NCBI RefSeq assembly: GCF_017744395.1
Contig: NZ_JAGIBI010000009.1
Location: 24,827 to 88,826 of the forward strand
DNA from: Herbaspirillum sp.
Lineage (GTDB): Bacteria > Pseudomonadota > Gammaproteobacteria > Burkholderiales > Burkholderiaceae_D
Reading direction: 5' to 3'
Length of the DNA: 64,000 nucleotides
A program made the translations under genes and the position numbers. Position 1 is the first letter of the stretch. Each line of letters opens with the position of its first letter. Of this stretch, positions 18,150 through 27,527 are shown piece after piece. The notes beneath the pieces are model-generated. The model was not told where the DNA came from and did not search any database. It saw only the letters and a program-made list of their open reading frames with translations.

Positions 18150-18845
18150 TTAGCGGATGATGGCGATCTTCTTCTGGAAGCGCTTGACCAGTTGCGACAG
18201 GCCGAAGCTCAGCACGAAGTACACCACCGCCACGAACAGGTACATTTCCACCAGGCGGCCGTCGCGCTGCGCGATCTTGGAAGCGCTGGTGACGAAGTCC
18301 GGCACCGAGCCCAGCACGTAGACCAGCGACACGTCCTGGAACAGGATGATGGTCTGGGTCAGCAGGATCGGCGCCATGTTGCGGAACGCCTGCGGCAGCA
18401 CCACGTTGCCCATCATCTGCCAGTAGTTCATGCCGATCGCGTAACCGGCGAAAATCTGGCCGCGCGGGATCGACTGGATGCCCGAACGCATGATTTCGCA
18501 GTAGTAGGCCGACTCGAACAGGATGAAGGTGATCAGCGCCGATTCGAAAGCGCCGACCTGGATCGGCTCGGAAGCGCCGATGATCCACGCCCCGATGAAC
18601 GGCACCAGGAAGTAGAACCAGAAGATCACCAGCACCAGCGGGATCGAGCGGATCAGGTTGACGTAGGTGGTAGCGATGAATGACAGCGGCTTGTTGGAGG
18701 ACAAGCGCATCATGGCCAGCAGCGTACCGATGATGATGCCGCCCAGCATGGACGAGAAGGTCAGGATGACGGTGAACTTCAGGCCCGTGGTGAACAGGTA
18801 GTACCAGGAACGCTCGATGACGTTGAAGTCGAAATTGCTGAACAT
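18150..18845 (-). CDS. gltK: Glutamate/aspartate ABC transporter permease GltK
   Basis: 231 residues with several membrane helices and the polar amino-acid permease EAA-type loop (SIPRGQIFAGYAIGMNYWQM). MFSNFDFNVIERSWYYLF at the start and YVNLIRSIPLVLVIFWFYF match GltK. It begins 3 bp after gltJ, indicating tight coupling. Confidence 0.94.
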   Translation of the reverse strand: MFSNFDFNVIERSWYYLFTTGLKFTVILTFSSMLGGIIIGTLLAMMRLSSNKPLSFIATTYVNLIRSIPLVLVIFWFYFLVPFIGAWIIGASEPIQVGAFESALITFILFESAYYCEIMRSGIQSIPRGQIFAGYAIGMNYWQMMGNVVLPQAFRNMAPILLTQTIILFQDVSLVYVLGSVPDFVTSASKIAQRDGRLVEMYLFVAVVYFVLSFGLSQLVKRFQKKIAIIR

Positions 18846-18848
18846 GGA

Positions 18849-19598
18849 TCAATGCCCTCCCGAACTGGCGCTACCGCTGGAGATGTAGCCAGGGACAGCA
18901 GTCACTTTTTCCAGCAGGCGCGCCAGCAGCAGCGCAATGACGGAAATGACGATGTAGATGATGGTGGCGCCGGTCAGCGCCTCGAAGGTCTGGAAGGTGA
19001 ACTCGCGCATCGAGTAGGTGGCTGCGGTCAGCTCGATCAGGCCGATGGTCAGCGCCACCGAGCTGTTCTTGATGATCGCGGCGAACTCGTTGGTCAGCGC
19101 CGGGATGATGATGCGGAACGCCATCGGCAACAGCACGTAGCGATAGGTCTGCACCGGCGTCAGGCCGAGCGCGTGGCCGGCCATGCGCTGGCCGCGCGGC
19201 AGCGCCTGGATGCCGGTAGTAACCTGCACCGCGACACGGGCCGAAGTGAAGAAGCCCAGCGCCAGGGTGGCGGTGATGAAGGACGCGTTCGGCAAGCTCT
19301 TGAGCCAGTCTCCGACCGCATGGGGCAGCACTTCCGGCATCACGAAATACCAGAGGAACATCTGCACCAGCAGGGGGATGTTGCGGAAAAGTTCCACGTA
19401 GCCGTTGGCAAGGCGCACGGCCCATGGTTTTGTTGTTGTGCGGATGGTGCCGGCGATGGTGCCGAGGATCAGCGCCATGATCCAGGCGGATACCGCTGTC
19501 GCGATGGTCCATTTCAGGCCCGCCATCAGGGTATCGATATAGGGGATGCCGTCGGGAGACATCTCCCAGAAGATTCCCCAGTTCCAGTTGTAATGCAT
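18849..19598 (-). CDS. gltJ: Glutamate/aspartate ABC transporter permease GltJ
   Basis: 249 residues. WNWGIFWEMSPDG at the N-terminus and NGYVELFRNIPLLVQMFLWY are typical of GltJ; the EAA loop reads ALPRGQRMAGHALGLTPVQT. Multiple membrane helices are evident. It pairs with GltK to form the translocation pore. It is separated from gltI by a 247-bp gap holding an attenuator-like hairpin. Confidence 0.94.
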   Translation of the reverse strand: MHYNWNWGIFWEMSPDGIPYIDTLMAGLKWTIATAVSAWIMALILGTIAGTIRTTTKPWAVRLANGYVELFRNIPLLVQMFLWYFVMPEVLPHAVGDWLKSLPNASFITATLALGFFTSARVAVQVTTGIQALPRGQRMAGHALGLTPVQTYRYVLLPMAFRIIIPALTNEFAAIIKNSSVALTIGLIELTAATYSMREFTFQTFEALTGATIIYIVISVIALLLARLLEKVTAVPGYISSGSASSGGH

Positions 19599-19742
19599 AT
19601 GTGGCCTCGTCTTTTGTTTCGAGTCTGTCTGTCAGGCGCGATCACCAGGCAAATGTCGCGCCCTGGCTATTCCGGTCAGTCACCGGCCGCTGTGGATAAA
19701 GGCGATTGCACGCGGCAACCGTCTTCGCCGGCCGGTTAAACA

Positions 19743-19767
19743 AAACGGGGGACAAGGCCCCCCGTTT
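19743..19767 (-). terminator. Weak terminator between gltI and gltJ
   Basis: Leftward AAACGGGGG, short loop, CCCCCGTTT, with an interrupted T tract. A partial terminator after the binding-protein gene would favour binding protein over permease, a common arrangement. Confidence 0.65.
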
Positions 19768-19845
19768 CGTCAAGACGGGCTATCCGTCTTGCGATGGAAC
19801 GGGTCGCCCCGCTCCATCGCCCATTGCGCAAAGGCAATCAGCCGA

Positions 19846-20793
19846 TTACTTCTTGCCGGCCGATTTCTTCTGCGCTTCCGGAACCACCGCATAAGCGGAC
19901 GGCTCGCCCGAATCGGTCGGCTTGGCCAGCACGGCCAGCAGTTCCTTGCTCATCGGCACGTTCAGGTTGATGCCCTTGGGCGGGATCGGCGAGGTGAACC
20001 ACTTGCCATAGATCTTCTTGATCTCGTCGCCCTTGTAGACCACGGTCAGGGCATCGTCGACCACCTTCTTGAAGGCGTCGTCGCCCTTCGGCAGGATCAG
20101 GCCGTACGGCTCGACCGACAGCGCTTCCGCGGAGATCTGGTAGTCGCCCGGCGCCTTGGAGTTGGCGGCCAGGCCGGCCAGCAGGATGTCATCCATCACG
20201 AACGCGGCGGCACGGCCGGTTTCCACCATCAGGAAGGCTTCGGCGTGGTCCTTGGCAGCCAGGATGTTCATGCCCAGGTTGCGTTCCGTGTTCAGGGAAG
20301 TGATCTGCTTCAGGTTGGAAGTGCCCGAGGTCGACACGATGGTCTTGCCCTTCAGGTCGTCCAGGGTCTTCAGGTTCGCGGCCTTCTTCGACAGGAAACG
20401 GTTGGCGGTCACGAACTCGGTCACCGAGAAGGACACCTGCTTCTGGCGCTCCATGTTGTTGGTGGCGGAGTCGCAGGAAATGTCGGTGGTGCCGTTGGCG
20501 ATCAGCGGGATACGGGTAGCCGAAGTCACCGGAACCATCTTGATGTTGAGCGAAGTCAGGCCCAGCTTCTTCTGGATCGCGGTAGCGGCCTTCAGGCACA
20601 GGTCGATCGAGTAGCCCTGGTAGGACTGCTTGTCATCGAGGTAGGAGAACGGAATCGAGGAATCGCGCACGCCCAGAGTCAGGGTGCCGGAGTCCTTGAT
20701 CTTCTTCAGACGGCCGGAAAATTCCTCTGCATGAACCGAACCCATCAGCACGCTTGCACCGACCAAAACCCCTGCTAGCTTCAATAACTTCAT
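19846..20793 (-). CDS. gltI: Glutamate/aspartate periplasmic binding protein GltI
   Basis: 315 residues from the ATG at 20793, which has an excellent AGGAGG Shine-Dalgarno. A signal peptide (MKLLKLAGVLVGASVLMGSV, cleaved near HAEE) leads into the family 3 solute-binding fold: TLTLGVRDSSIPFSYLD, GYSIDLCLKAATAI, GTTDISCDSATNN, SFSVTEFVTANRF and EPYGLILPKGDDAFKKVVDD. It captures glutamate and aspartate in the periplasm for GltJKL. Confidence 0.95.
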   Translation of the reverse strand: MKLLKLAGVLVGASVLMGSVHAEEFSGRLKKIKDSGTLTLGVRDSSIPFSYLDDKQSYQGYSIDLCLKAATAIQKKLGLTSLNIKMVPVTSATRIPLIANGTTDISCDSATNNMERQKQVSFSVTEFVTANRFLSKKAANLKTLDDLKGKTIVSTSGTSNLKQITSLNTERNLGMNILAAKDHAEAFLMVETGRAAAFVMDDILLAGLAANSKAPGDYQISAEALSVEPYGLILPKGDDAFKKVVDDALTVVYKGDEIKKIYGKWFTSPIPPKGINLNVPMSKELLAVLAKPTDSGEPSAYAVVPEAQKKSAGKK

Positions 20794-21262
20794 TGTGTGA
20801 CCTCCTGGAAAAATTTTTACGTAGTGTACCAAAAGCCCTATTCCAAAAACAGCCTGAGCCGCTGATGGAGCAAGGCTTGCCGGCCCTGTTGCCATGCCTG
20901 TTTTTTATTATCGATGCCATATCTTCGCTGGCTTTTTTTCATCCGCTTGCGTCCGTCGCCGCCATCGATGGCAGCGGCCCGGCACACAGCAGTGATCTTC
21001 CATGGCTACATGCGGCGGGCGGCATTTTACGACATATGTCCGCGCCATCCATCCCGCAGTGCGCCAATATTCCCATTACTTCGACAGCTTCCATCATCGG
21101 ACCGCACCGCGGCGGCCACTTCCCCGATGGATAGCGCATGCCATCTTACATGAGCATCCGGCTTCGCCGGTCATGCTTTCGCGGCATCGCCTCCGGCGGA
21201 TTCATGCCCATGACCGCCACAACCAGCCCTTTTCACAGCAATATCCATGCCAGAAAAGCCAT
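20794..21262. other. Intergenic region, no supported gene
   Basis: 469 bp between two leftward binding-protein genes. It must contain the gltI promoter near 20800-20870. Open frames on both strands lack ribosome sites and recognisable motifs. Otherwise I see nothing here. Confidence 0.5.
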
Positions 21263-22192
21263 TTACTGCGTGATCTTGTCCGATGGGAAGCGGAACGAAT
21301 CCCGCAACACGTATCCCATCGGCAGATTCAAGGTCCGTTTGCGCGCTCCCGCCGGCCGCATGAACCAGCGATCGTACATGCCGTAGATCTCGCCGTCGAA
21401 AATCATGCGCGCCATCTCGCGATCGACCACCGCCTTGAACGCGGCGTCGTCCTTGCGCATCATCATGGCATAAGGGTCGACCGACAACGCCTCGCCGACG
21501 ATCTCAAGGGAGTCCGGATTCTTCATGTCGGTGCGGTATGAATACAGCAGCACATCGTCATCGGCATAGGCGTCGGCGCGCCCATCCGCCACCATTGCCA
21601 TGGCATCCGCATCCGTCGCGGTCTCGATCCAGCGCATGCCGAGCACGCCCGCGGCATCGCGCGCCTTCACATACGGCAAGACCGCGCTGCCGCGCAGCGT
21701 CACCATGCGTTTGCCGCGCATGTCGAGCCACGAGCGGATGCCCGAGTCCTTGCGCACCAACATGCGCGTAGTCGTATAAAAGTGGGGAATGGTGAAATCG
21801 AAACGGCTTCTGCGCGAAGCGTTGCTGGTGGTCGAGCCGCACTCGATGTCGGCGGCGCCGCTGGAAATGGCCTCGAAGCGGCCATCGACGTCGACCTGCA
21901 GGTACCTGACCTGCAACTGGGAAAGCCTGGTTTCGCGCCGCACCGCGTCGGCGATCTTGCGGCAAATCTCGATGGAATACCCTGCGGCCTTGCCGTCGCC
22001 ATCGGCCTCGGCGAAAGGGAAGTGGCTGGCCGGATAAGCGATCACCATCGTGCCGGTGCGCCGGATCTTGTCCAGCGTGCTTTCGGCGTGCGCCGACAAC
22101 GGCGCCAGGCACAAGCATGCCAGCACCGCCATGGACAGTTTGGCGCACCGCACGGCATCAGCGCCGCCGGTGCGCGCGCGCGCACGAACCAC
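21263..22192 (-). CDS. Orphan amino-acid ABC-type periplasmic binding protein
   Basis: 309 residues from a GTG at 22192 preceded by GGAGGAG. A signal peptide (AKLSMAVLACLCLAPLSAHA) is followed by the family 3 binding-protein fold: TLDKIRRTGTMVIAYPASHF, GYSIEICRKIADAV, AADIECGSTTSNASRRSRFD, WLDMRGKRMV and VDPYAMMMRKDDAAFKAVVD. It is a GltI paralogue with no permease or ATPase beside it. It may feed the neighbouring GltJKL or act as a sensor input. It lies 77 bp downstream of gdhA's stop-side neighbour region, on the same strand. Confidence 0.85.
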   Translation of the reverse strand: MVRARARTGGADAVRCAKLSMAVLACLCLAPLSAHAESTLDKIRRTGTMVIAYPASHFPFAEADGDGKAAGYSIEICRKIADAVRRETRLSQLQVRYLQVDVDGRFEAISSGAADIECGSTTSNASRRSRFDFTIPHFYTTTRMLVRKDSGIRSWLDMRGKRMVTLRGSAVLPYVKARDAAGVLGMRWIETATDADAMAMVADGRADAYADDDVLLYSYRTDMKNPDSLEIVGEALSVDPYAMMMRKDDAAFKAVVDREMARMIFDGEIYGMYDRWFMRPAGARKRTLNLPMGYVLRDSFRFPSDKITQ

Positions 22193-22270
22193 GTCTCCTC
22201 CCTTACCGCTTTACGCAGCCGGCGATCTTATATTGCCGCCTTGGCTGCCAATATTTGGAACAAAGCCCGA

Positions 22271-23563
22271 TTACGGGTACAAACCTCGCATTTCACGCGC
22301 CTGCAGCACGCGTGTGCAAGCCACGATGAACGCCGCCGTACGCAACGACACCTTCTTGTCGTCGGCCAGCTGCCACACGGCCGCGAAGGCTTCGCGCATG
22401 ATGCGGGTCAGGCGCAGGTTGATCTCGTCCTCGGTCCAGAAGAAGCTGGAGAAATCCTGCACCCACTCGAAGTAGCTCACCGTCACGCCGCCGGCGTTGG
22501 CGATCACGTCGGGCACGATCAGCACGCCCTTGTCGCGCAGGATGTCGTCGGCCGCCGGCGTGGTCGGGCCGTTGGCGCCTTCCAGGATGATCTTGGCCTT
22601 GATGTTGCCGGCATTGGCTTCGGTGATCTGCTGTTCCAGCGCGGCAGGCACCAGGATGTCGCAGTCGACCGACCAGAACTGTGCGCGGTCGGAGATCTCG
22701 TCAGCGCCGGCGAAGCCCTTCACGCTGCCGTTCTGCGCCACATAGGTCTGCAGCGCCGGGATATCCAGGCCGCCGGCGTTGAAGACGGTCGTCACATGGT
22801 CCTGCACCGCCACCACCTTGGCGCCGGCTTCGGCGAACAGGCGCGCGGCGATGCCGCCGACGTTGCCGAAACCTTGCACGGCGACCTTGGCATCCTTGAT
22901 CTCCAGGTTGCGCTTGGCGGCCGCTTCGCAGCCCACCACGAACACGCCGCGGCCGGTCGCTTCATGGCGACCCAGGCTGCCGCCCAGCGAGATCGGCTTG
23001 CCGGTCACCACGCCCGAAGAGGTGCTGCCCTGGTTCATGGAGTAGGTGTCCATCATCCACGCCATGATCTGCGAATCGGTGTTCACGTCCGGCGCCGGGA
23101 TGTCCTTGTTGGGGCCGATGATGATGCCGATTTCGCTGGTGTAGCGACGGGTGACGCGCTGCAGTTCGCCGCGCGAGAGGGTCTTGGGATCGACGCGGAT
23201 ACCGCCCTTGGCGCCGCCGTAGGGAACGTTCACCGCCGCGTTCTTGATGGTCATCCAGGCCGACAGCGCCATCACTTCCGACAGCGTCACATCCTGGTGG
23301 AAACGCACGCCGCCCTTGCCGGGGCCGCGCGAAGTATTGTGCTGGACGCGATAGCCTTCGAAGTGGGCGATGGTGCCGTCGTCGCGCTCGATGGGGACGT
23401 CGACCACCAGCATGCGCTTGGGACGCTTCAGGGTTTCCACCCAGCGCGCCAGCGAGCCCAGGTAGGGCGTCACGCGGTCGATCTGCTCAAGGTAGACGCC
23501 CCACGGACCGATGCCGTGCGGGACGAGGTAGGAAGGCACTTCGTGGTTAGGTACGTTCGACAT
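22271..23563 (-). CDS. gdhA: Glutamate dehydrogenase (Glu/Leu/Phe/Val family)
   Basis: 430 residues from the ATG at 23563. The N-terminal extension open to 23650 lacks homology. The substrate motif [14 protein letters not shown] with its catalytic lysine, [31 protein letters not shown] and the Rossmann motif [15 protein letters not shown] are all present. [14 protein letters not shown] and [15 protein letters not shown] follow. It interconverts glutamate and 2-oxoglutarate; the length and motifs suggest the hexameric catabolic form. It lies next to glutamate uptake genes, which points to use of glutamate as carbon and nitrogen source. Confidence 0.95.
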   Translation of the reverse strand: MSNVPNHEVPSYLVPHGIGPWGVYLEQIDRVTPYLGSLARWVETLKRPKRMLVVDVPIERDDGTIAHFEGYRVQHNTSRGPGKGGVRFHQDVTLSEVMALSAWMTIKNAAVNVPYGGAKGGIRVDPKTLSRGELQRVTRRYTSEIGIIIGPNKDIPAPDVNTDSQIMAWMMDTYSMNQGSTSSGVVTGKPISLGGSLGRHEATGRGVFVVGCEAAAKRNLEIKDAKVAVQGFGNVGGIAARLFAEAGAKVVAVQDHVTTVFNAGGLDIPALQTYVAQNGSVKGFAGADEISDRAQFWSVDCDILVPAALEQQITEANAGNIKAKIILEGANGPTTPAADDILRDKGVLIVPDVIANAGGVTVSYFEWVQDFSSFFWTEDEINLRLTRIMREAFAAVWQLADDKKVSLRTAAFIVACTRVLQAREMRGLYP

Positions 23564-23816
23564 GATGCATCGCTCCTTTGGTTTGCCGTGCTGTTCAAGA
23601 CGCTGCAAAGAAATCGGGACCTGCTGAGCATGGTACTCCGCCACAGCCAACGATCAAGGCTTATCGCTCCCGCGGATATTGCATCGCGCAAGAACGGGAA
23701 ATTCTCTCCGTCCGAATCAGCGACGCCATCGTAGCCAGCGCGACAATGCAAGGCTAATGCTTTATGCACATGTAACTATGCATAGGATGCATAACCATCC
23801 GAACGCCTCTTCCGGC

Positions 23817-24806
23817 TCAGGAAGCGCGCTTTGCGGCGCCGCGCGCCTGCTTCTGCGCCCCGCCCTTTTGCCGTCCGGCGCGCGCCTCATCCTGTTCCAC
23901 CAGGTACTCCCACAGGCGCGCCACCAGGGCCTTGCCGACGCGCTGCGCAGTGGGCCGCTCACGGTACAGGCGGATTTCCATCTCGACCTCCCATTCGCCG
24001 GCCGGTCCATCGGTGCGCGCCAGCTGCCGGTTGCGCACTTCGCGCACCACCGACGACTCCGGCAGGAAGGCCACGCCGTGCCCCTCCAGCGCCATCATCT
24101 TCAGGCTTTCCGACATGTCGGTCTCATAGTGCTTGAGCAGGTGCAGCGGACGCTTCACATCCGACATCATCAGTTCCACCATGCGGCCCAGGTAGGCGTT
24201 GCTGGTATAGGAGAGGAACGGCACCGGATCCTTGGAGGTGCCGGGGAACACGTAATCGGGCTTGCCGTTGCGGTCGCAGCGCGAGTACGGGCGCAGCGTC
24301 TCGGTACCCATGGTCAGCATATCGTAGCGGCTGGCATCGAGCTGCACCGGCTGGCGCGGGTGGTGGTAGCACAGCAGCAGGTCGCAGCCGCCCTCGACGA
24401 TAGTCATCACCGCGTCGTGCACGTTCAGGGCGATCAGGCGCGTGTTGATGGAACCGAAACCGGACTCCAGCGCGCTGAGCCACTTGGGCATGTAGGTCAG
24501 CGAAAGCGTATGCGGCACCGCAAAATCGATGGTGGTCTGCGCCGTCGGGCGCTTGCCGCGCAGCAGCGCGCGGGTGTTGTTGATCTGCCCCAGCATCTCC
24601 ACCGCCTGCTCGTAGAACACTTCGCCCGCCGCGGTCAGCCGGGTCGGGTAGGAAGTGCGGTCGATCAGGTCGGCCCCCAGCCAGGCCTCCAGCGACTGGA
24701 TGCGGCGCGAGAAAGCCGGCTGCGTGACATGCCGCAAATCGGCGGAACGGCTGAAACTGCGGGTTTCAGCCAGGGAGACGAAATCTTCAAGCCATTTGCT
24801 TTCCAT
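23817..24806 (-). CDS. LysR-family regulator resembling HypT/YjiE
   Basis: 329 residues. The N-terminal winged helix (MESKWLEDFVSLAETRSFS, VTQPAFSRRIQSLEAWLGAD) is standard LysR. The effector region (TIDFAVPHTLSLTYMPKWLS, FLSYTSNAYLGRMVELMM, LEGHGVAFLPESSVV) resembles E. coli YjiE/HypT by memory. The last 25 residues are a basic, low-complexity tail. It lies 254 bp from gdhA on the same strand and upstream of it, so gdhA control is possible but unproven. Confidence 0.85.
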   Translation of the reverse strand: MESKWLEDFVSLAETRSFSRSADLRHVTQPAFSRRIQSLEAWLGADLIDRTSYPTRLTAAGEVFYEQAVEMLGQINNTRALLRGKRPTAQTTIDFAVPHTLSLTYMPKWLSALESGFGSINTRLIALNVHDAVMTIVEGGCDLLLCYHHPRQPVQLDASRYDMLTMGTETLRPYSRCDRNGKPDYVFPGTSKDPVPFLSYTSNAYLGRMVELMMSDVKRPLHLLKHYETDMSESLKMMALEGHGVAFLPESSVVREVRNRQLARTDGPAGEWEVEMEIRLYRERPTAQRVGKALVARLWEYLVEQDEARAGRQKGGAQKQARGAAKRAS

Positions 24807-24899
24807 TGCCCGCCCACTTTTCGTTCTTATCGGAATTGTTGATGCGATGATGCGAATGGCCGAATTGTGCCGCAGCGCCCACCGCTACGCCAGCACCTC

Positions 24900-26804
24900 T
24901 TAACGGCTGGCCGCCGGCATCAGAACGCTAGGTTCGCCGCCGTCATCCGCCGCCGGCTTGTCCACAGGCGCATCCGGCAAAGGCGAAGCCCCCTCGTCGT
25001 CGGCGCCGGCCTGCTGGCGCAGCCACATCTGGGCGTACAGGCCGCCGGCCATCAACAGCCCGGCATGCGTGCCGCGCTCGACGATGCGGCCATGGTCCAG
25101 CACCAGGATCTGGTCGGCATCCACGATGGTCGACAAGCGATGCGCGATGACCAGCGTGGTGCGCTCGCGCGCAATGTCCGACAGTTGCTGCTGGATCGCC
25201 TGCTCGGCGCGCGAATCCAGCGCCGACGTGGCCTCATCGAAGATCAGGATGGCCGGATCCTTCAGCAGCGTGCGCGCGATCGCCACGCGCTGCTTTTCGC
25301 CACCCGACAGCTTCAGGCCCCGCTCGCCCACCATGGTGGCGTAACCGTCCGGCAGCGATTCGATGAACTCATGGATGTAGGCCGCCTTGGCGGCCGCCAC
25401 GATCTGCTCGCGGCCGGCGCCCGGCTTGCCGTAGGCGATGTTGTATTCGATAGTGTCGTTGAACAGGACCGTGTCCTGCGGCACGATGCCGATGGCCTGG
25501 CGCAGCGAAGCCTGCGTCACCTCGCGCAGGTCCTGGCCGTCGATGCGGATGGCCCCGCGGTCGACATCGTAGAAGCGGTACAGCAGCCGCGACAGCGTCG
25601 ATTTGCCCGAACCGCTGTGGCCGACCACCGCGGTCGTGGTGCCGGCCGGCACCGTGAAATCGACGTCGAACAGGATCTGGCGCTTGCTCTCGTAGCTGAA
25701 ATCGACATGCTCGAATCGCAGCGCCGCGCCCTGCGTCCTGAGCGGCGCGGCAGCGGCGCCGTCGGCCACTTCGCGGTTCTCTTCCAGCAGCGCGAACAGG
25801 CGCTCCATGTCCGCCAGGCTCTGCTTGATCTCGCGGTAGAGCACGCCCAGGAAATTGAGCGGGATGTAGAGCTGGATCATGAAGGCGTTGACCAGCACCA
25901 TGTCGCCCAGCGTCATGGTGCCGTCGATCACGCCCACCGTGGCGCGCCACAGGATCAGCGTGACCGCGATGGCGATGATGGCCGACTGGCCGGTGTTCAA
26001 CAGCGACAGCGAACTCTGTGACTTGACCGCGGCGCGCTCGTAGCGCTGCAGGCCTTCGTCGTAGCGGCGCGCCTCGAAATCCTCATTGCCGAAATACTTG
26101 ACCGTCTCGTAGTTGAGCAACGAATCGATGGCGCGGGTGTTGGCGCGCGAATCCAGGTCGTTCATGGTGCGGCGGAAATGCGTGCGCCATTCGGTGACCG
26201 TGATCGTAAACAGGATGTACAGCGCTAACGCGCCGGCCGTGATGGCGGAGAACCAGATGTCGTAATGCAGCATCAGGTAGGCCAGCACCAGCACGATTTC
26301 GATGATGGTCGGCAAGATCGAAAACAGCGTGTACGACACCAGCGTGGAAACGCCGCGCGTGCCGCGCTCGATGTCGCGCGTCATGCCGCCGGTCTGCCGG
26401 TTCAGGTGGAAACGCAGCGACAAGGCGTGCAGGTGCCGGAACACCTGCAGCGCGATGGTGCGCACCGCGCGCTGGGTCACGCGCGCGAACATCAGTTCGC
26501 GCAGTTCCGTGAAGACCGAGGTTGCCAGCCGCAATGCACCGTAGGCGACCAGCAAACCCAGCGGCAGCACCAGCAAGGCTTGTGGATGCGCAGCGCTCAC
26601 GCTCATCTGGTCGACCAGCTTCTTCAGGATCAGCGGCACGCCCACATTGGCCAGCTTGGCGCCGACCAGGAAGGCCAGCGCCAGCATCACGCGCCATTTA
26701 TAGGTCCACAGGTAGGGCAGCAGCGTCTTGACGACGGCCCAGTCGCTGCGTTGACGCGGCGCAGCATTGGTTGGCGAAGAGGAGGGATGGGGATGGCGGC
26801 GCAT
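24900..26804 (-). CDS. Atm1/HMT1-type ABC exporter (fused membrane and ATPase domains)
   Basis: 634 residues from the ATG at 26804; a TTG eight codons earlier is possible. A six-helix membrane domain (residues about 30-330) has the Atm1-like RTIALQVFRHLHALSLRFHL, RQTGGMTRDIERGTRGVSTL and YEKY-type NYETVKYFGNEDFEARRYDE. The ATPase has Walker A VGHSGSGKSTLSRLLYRFYD, signature LSGGEKQRVAIARTLL and Walker B ILIFDEATSALDS. The family exports glutathione-linked metal or sulfur species across the inner membrane. The acidic proline-rich tail is not conserved. Confidence 0.9.
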   Translation of the reverse strand: MRRHPHPSSSPTNAAPRQRSDWAVVKTLLPYLWTYKWRVMLALAFLVGAKLANVGVPLILKKLVDQMSVSAAHPQALLVLPLGLLVAYGALRLATSVFTELRELMFARVTQRAVRTIALQVFRHLHALSLRFHLNRQTGGMTRDIERGTRGVSTLVSYTLFSILPTIIEIVLVLAYLMLHYDIWFSAITAGALALYILFTITVTEWRTHFRRTMNDLDSRANTRAIDSLLNYETVKYFGNEDFEARRYDEGLQRYERAAVKSQSSLSLLNTGQSAIIAIAVTLILWRATVGVIDGTMTLGDMVLVNAFMIQLYIPLNFLGVLYREIKQSLADMERLFALLEENREVADGAAAAPLRTQGAALRFEHVDFSYESKRQILFDVDFTVPAGTTTAVVGHSGSGKSTLSRLLYRFYDVDRGAIRIDGQDLREVTQASLRQAIGIVPQDTVLFNDTIEYNIAYGKPGAGREQIVAAAKAAYIHEFIESLPDGYATMVGERGLKLSGGEKQRVAIARTLLKDPAILIFDEATSALDSRAEQAIQQQLSDIARERTTLVIAHRLSTIVDADQILVLDHGRIVERGTHAGLLMAGGLYAQMWLRQQAGADDEGASPLPDAPVDKPAADDGGEPSVLMPAASR

Positions 26805-26957
26805 GGGATGGCTAAAAATGGCTGGCAAAACGTGCCGTCAACGGCGGCAAGGCCCGCTGTAGCGAAGCAACATCCGATAAACTAGGCATTCGCGCCAGCG
26901 AAATTGAAACTGGAATTATAAGAGTCCGCAGGACTTCACGCTCTCAAGGGAAAAACC

Positions 26958-27428
26958 ATGACCACACCGACCCGAACCCGGCTGCCCGCCGGCAAATCCC
27001 CGCAATTGCGCGTCATGCCCATGCCGGCCGACGCCAACGTGTACGGCGACGTCTTCGGCGGCTGGATCATGGCCCAGGTCGACGTGGCCGGCTCGCTGCC
27101 CGCCACGCGCCGCGCCAACGGCCGCGTGGCCACCATCGCCGTCAATTCATTCCTGTTCAAGAATCCGGTGTTCGTGGGCGACCTGCTGTCCTTCTACGCC
27201 GACATCGTCAAGGTCGGCAACACCTCCATCACCGTCAATGTCGAGGTATATGCCGAGCGCAACCGCCTGCAGACCGAGATCGTCAAGGTCACCGAAGCCA
27301 CCCTCACCTATGTCGCCACCGACGAGAACCGCAAGCCGCGCCCGCTGCCGCCGCTGGAGCAGGACGCCGATGGCGACGGCGACATGAATCTCCCGCAGGA
27401 CCTGGGCGGCGGCTGGCAAGCCGTTTGA
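26958..27428 (+). CDS. Acyl-CoA thioesterase, YciA-like hotdog fold
   Basis: 156 residues. LRVMPMPADANVYGDVFGGW with the active-site asparagine and aspartate region, IMAQVDVAGSLPATRRANGR, VGDLLSFYADIVKVGNTSIT and VTEATLTYVATDENRKPRPL match hexameric YciA/ACOT hotdog thioesterases. These hydrolyse short to medium acyl-CoA in the cytoplasm. It is divergent from the ABC exporter and lies upstream of a 2-hydroxyacid dehydrogenase. Confidence 0.92.
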   Translation: MTTPTRTRLPAGKSPQLRVMPMPADANVYGDVFGGWIMAQVDVAGSLPATRRANGRVATIAVNSFLFKNPVFVGDLLSFYADIVKVGNTSITVNVEVYAERNRLQTEIVKVTEATLTYVATDENRKPRPLPPLEQDADGDGDMNLPQDLGGGWQAV

Positions 27429-27527
27429 TGGCAGGCGCGGCCGCAATGTTGAAAAGAATTCAGCACGCGGGCCGCGCTTAGTTTGTATCGTTACACTCCC
27501 CTCATTCATCGTCACCCGATTTCCGTC

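Noticed and set aside
21782..23734. 650-codon rightward frame opposite the binding protein and gdhA
   Set aside because: Antisense shadow of two clear genes.
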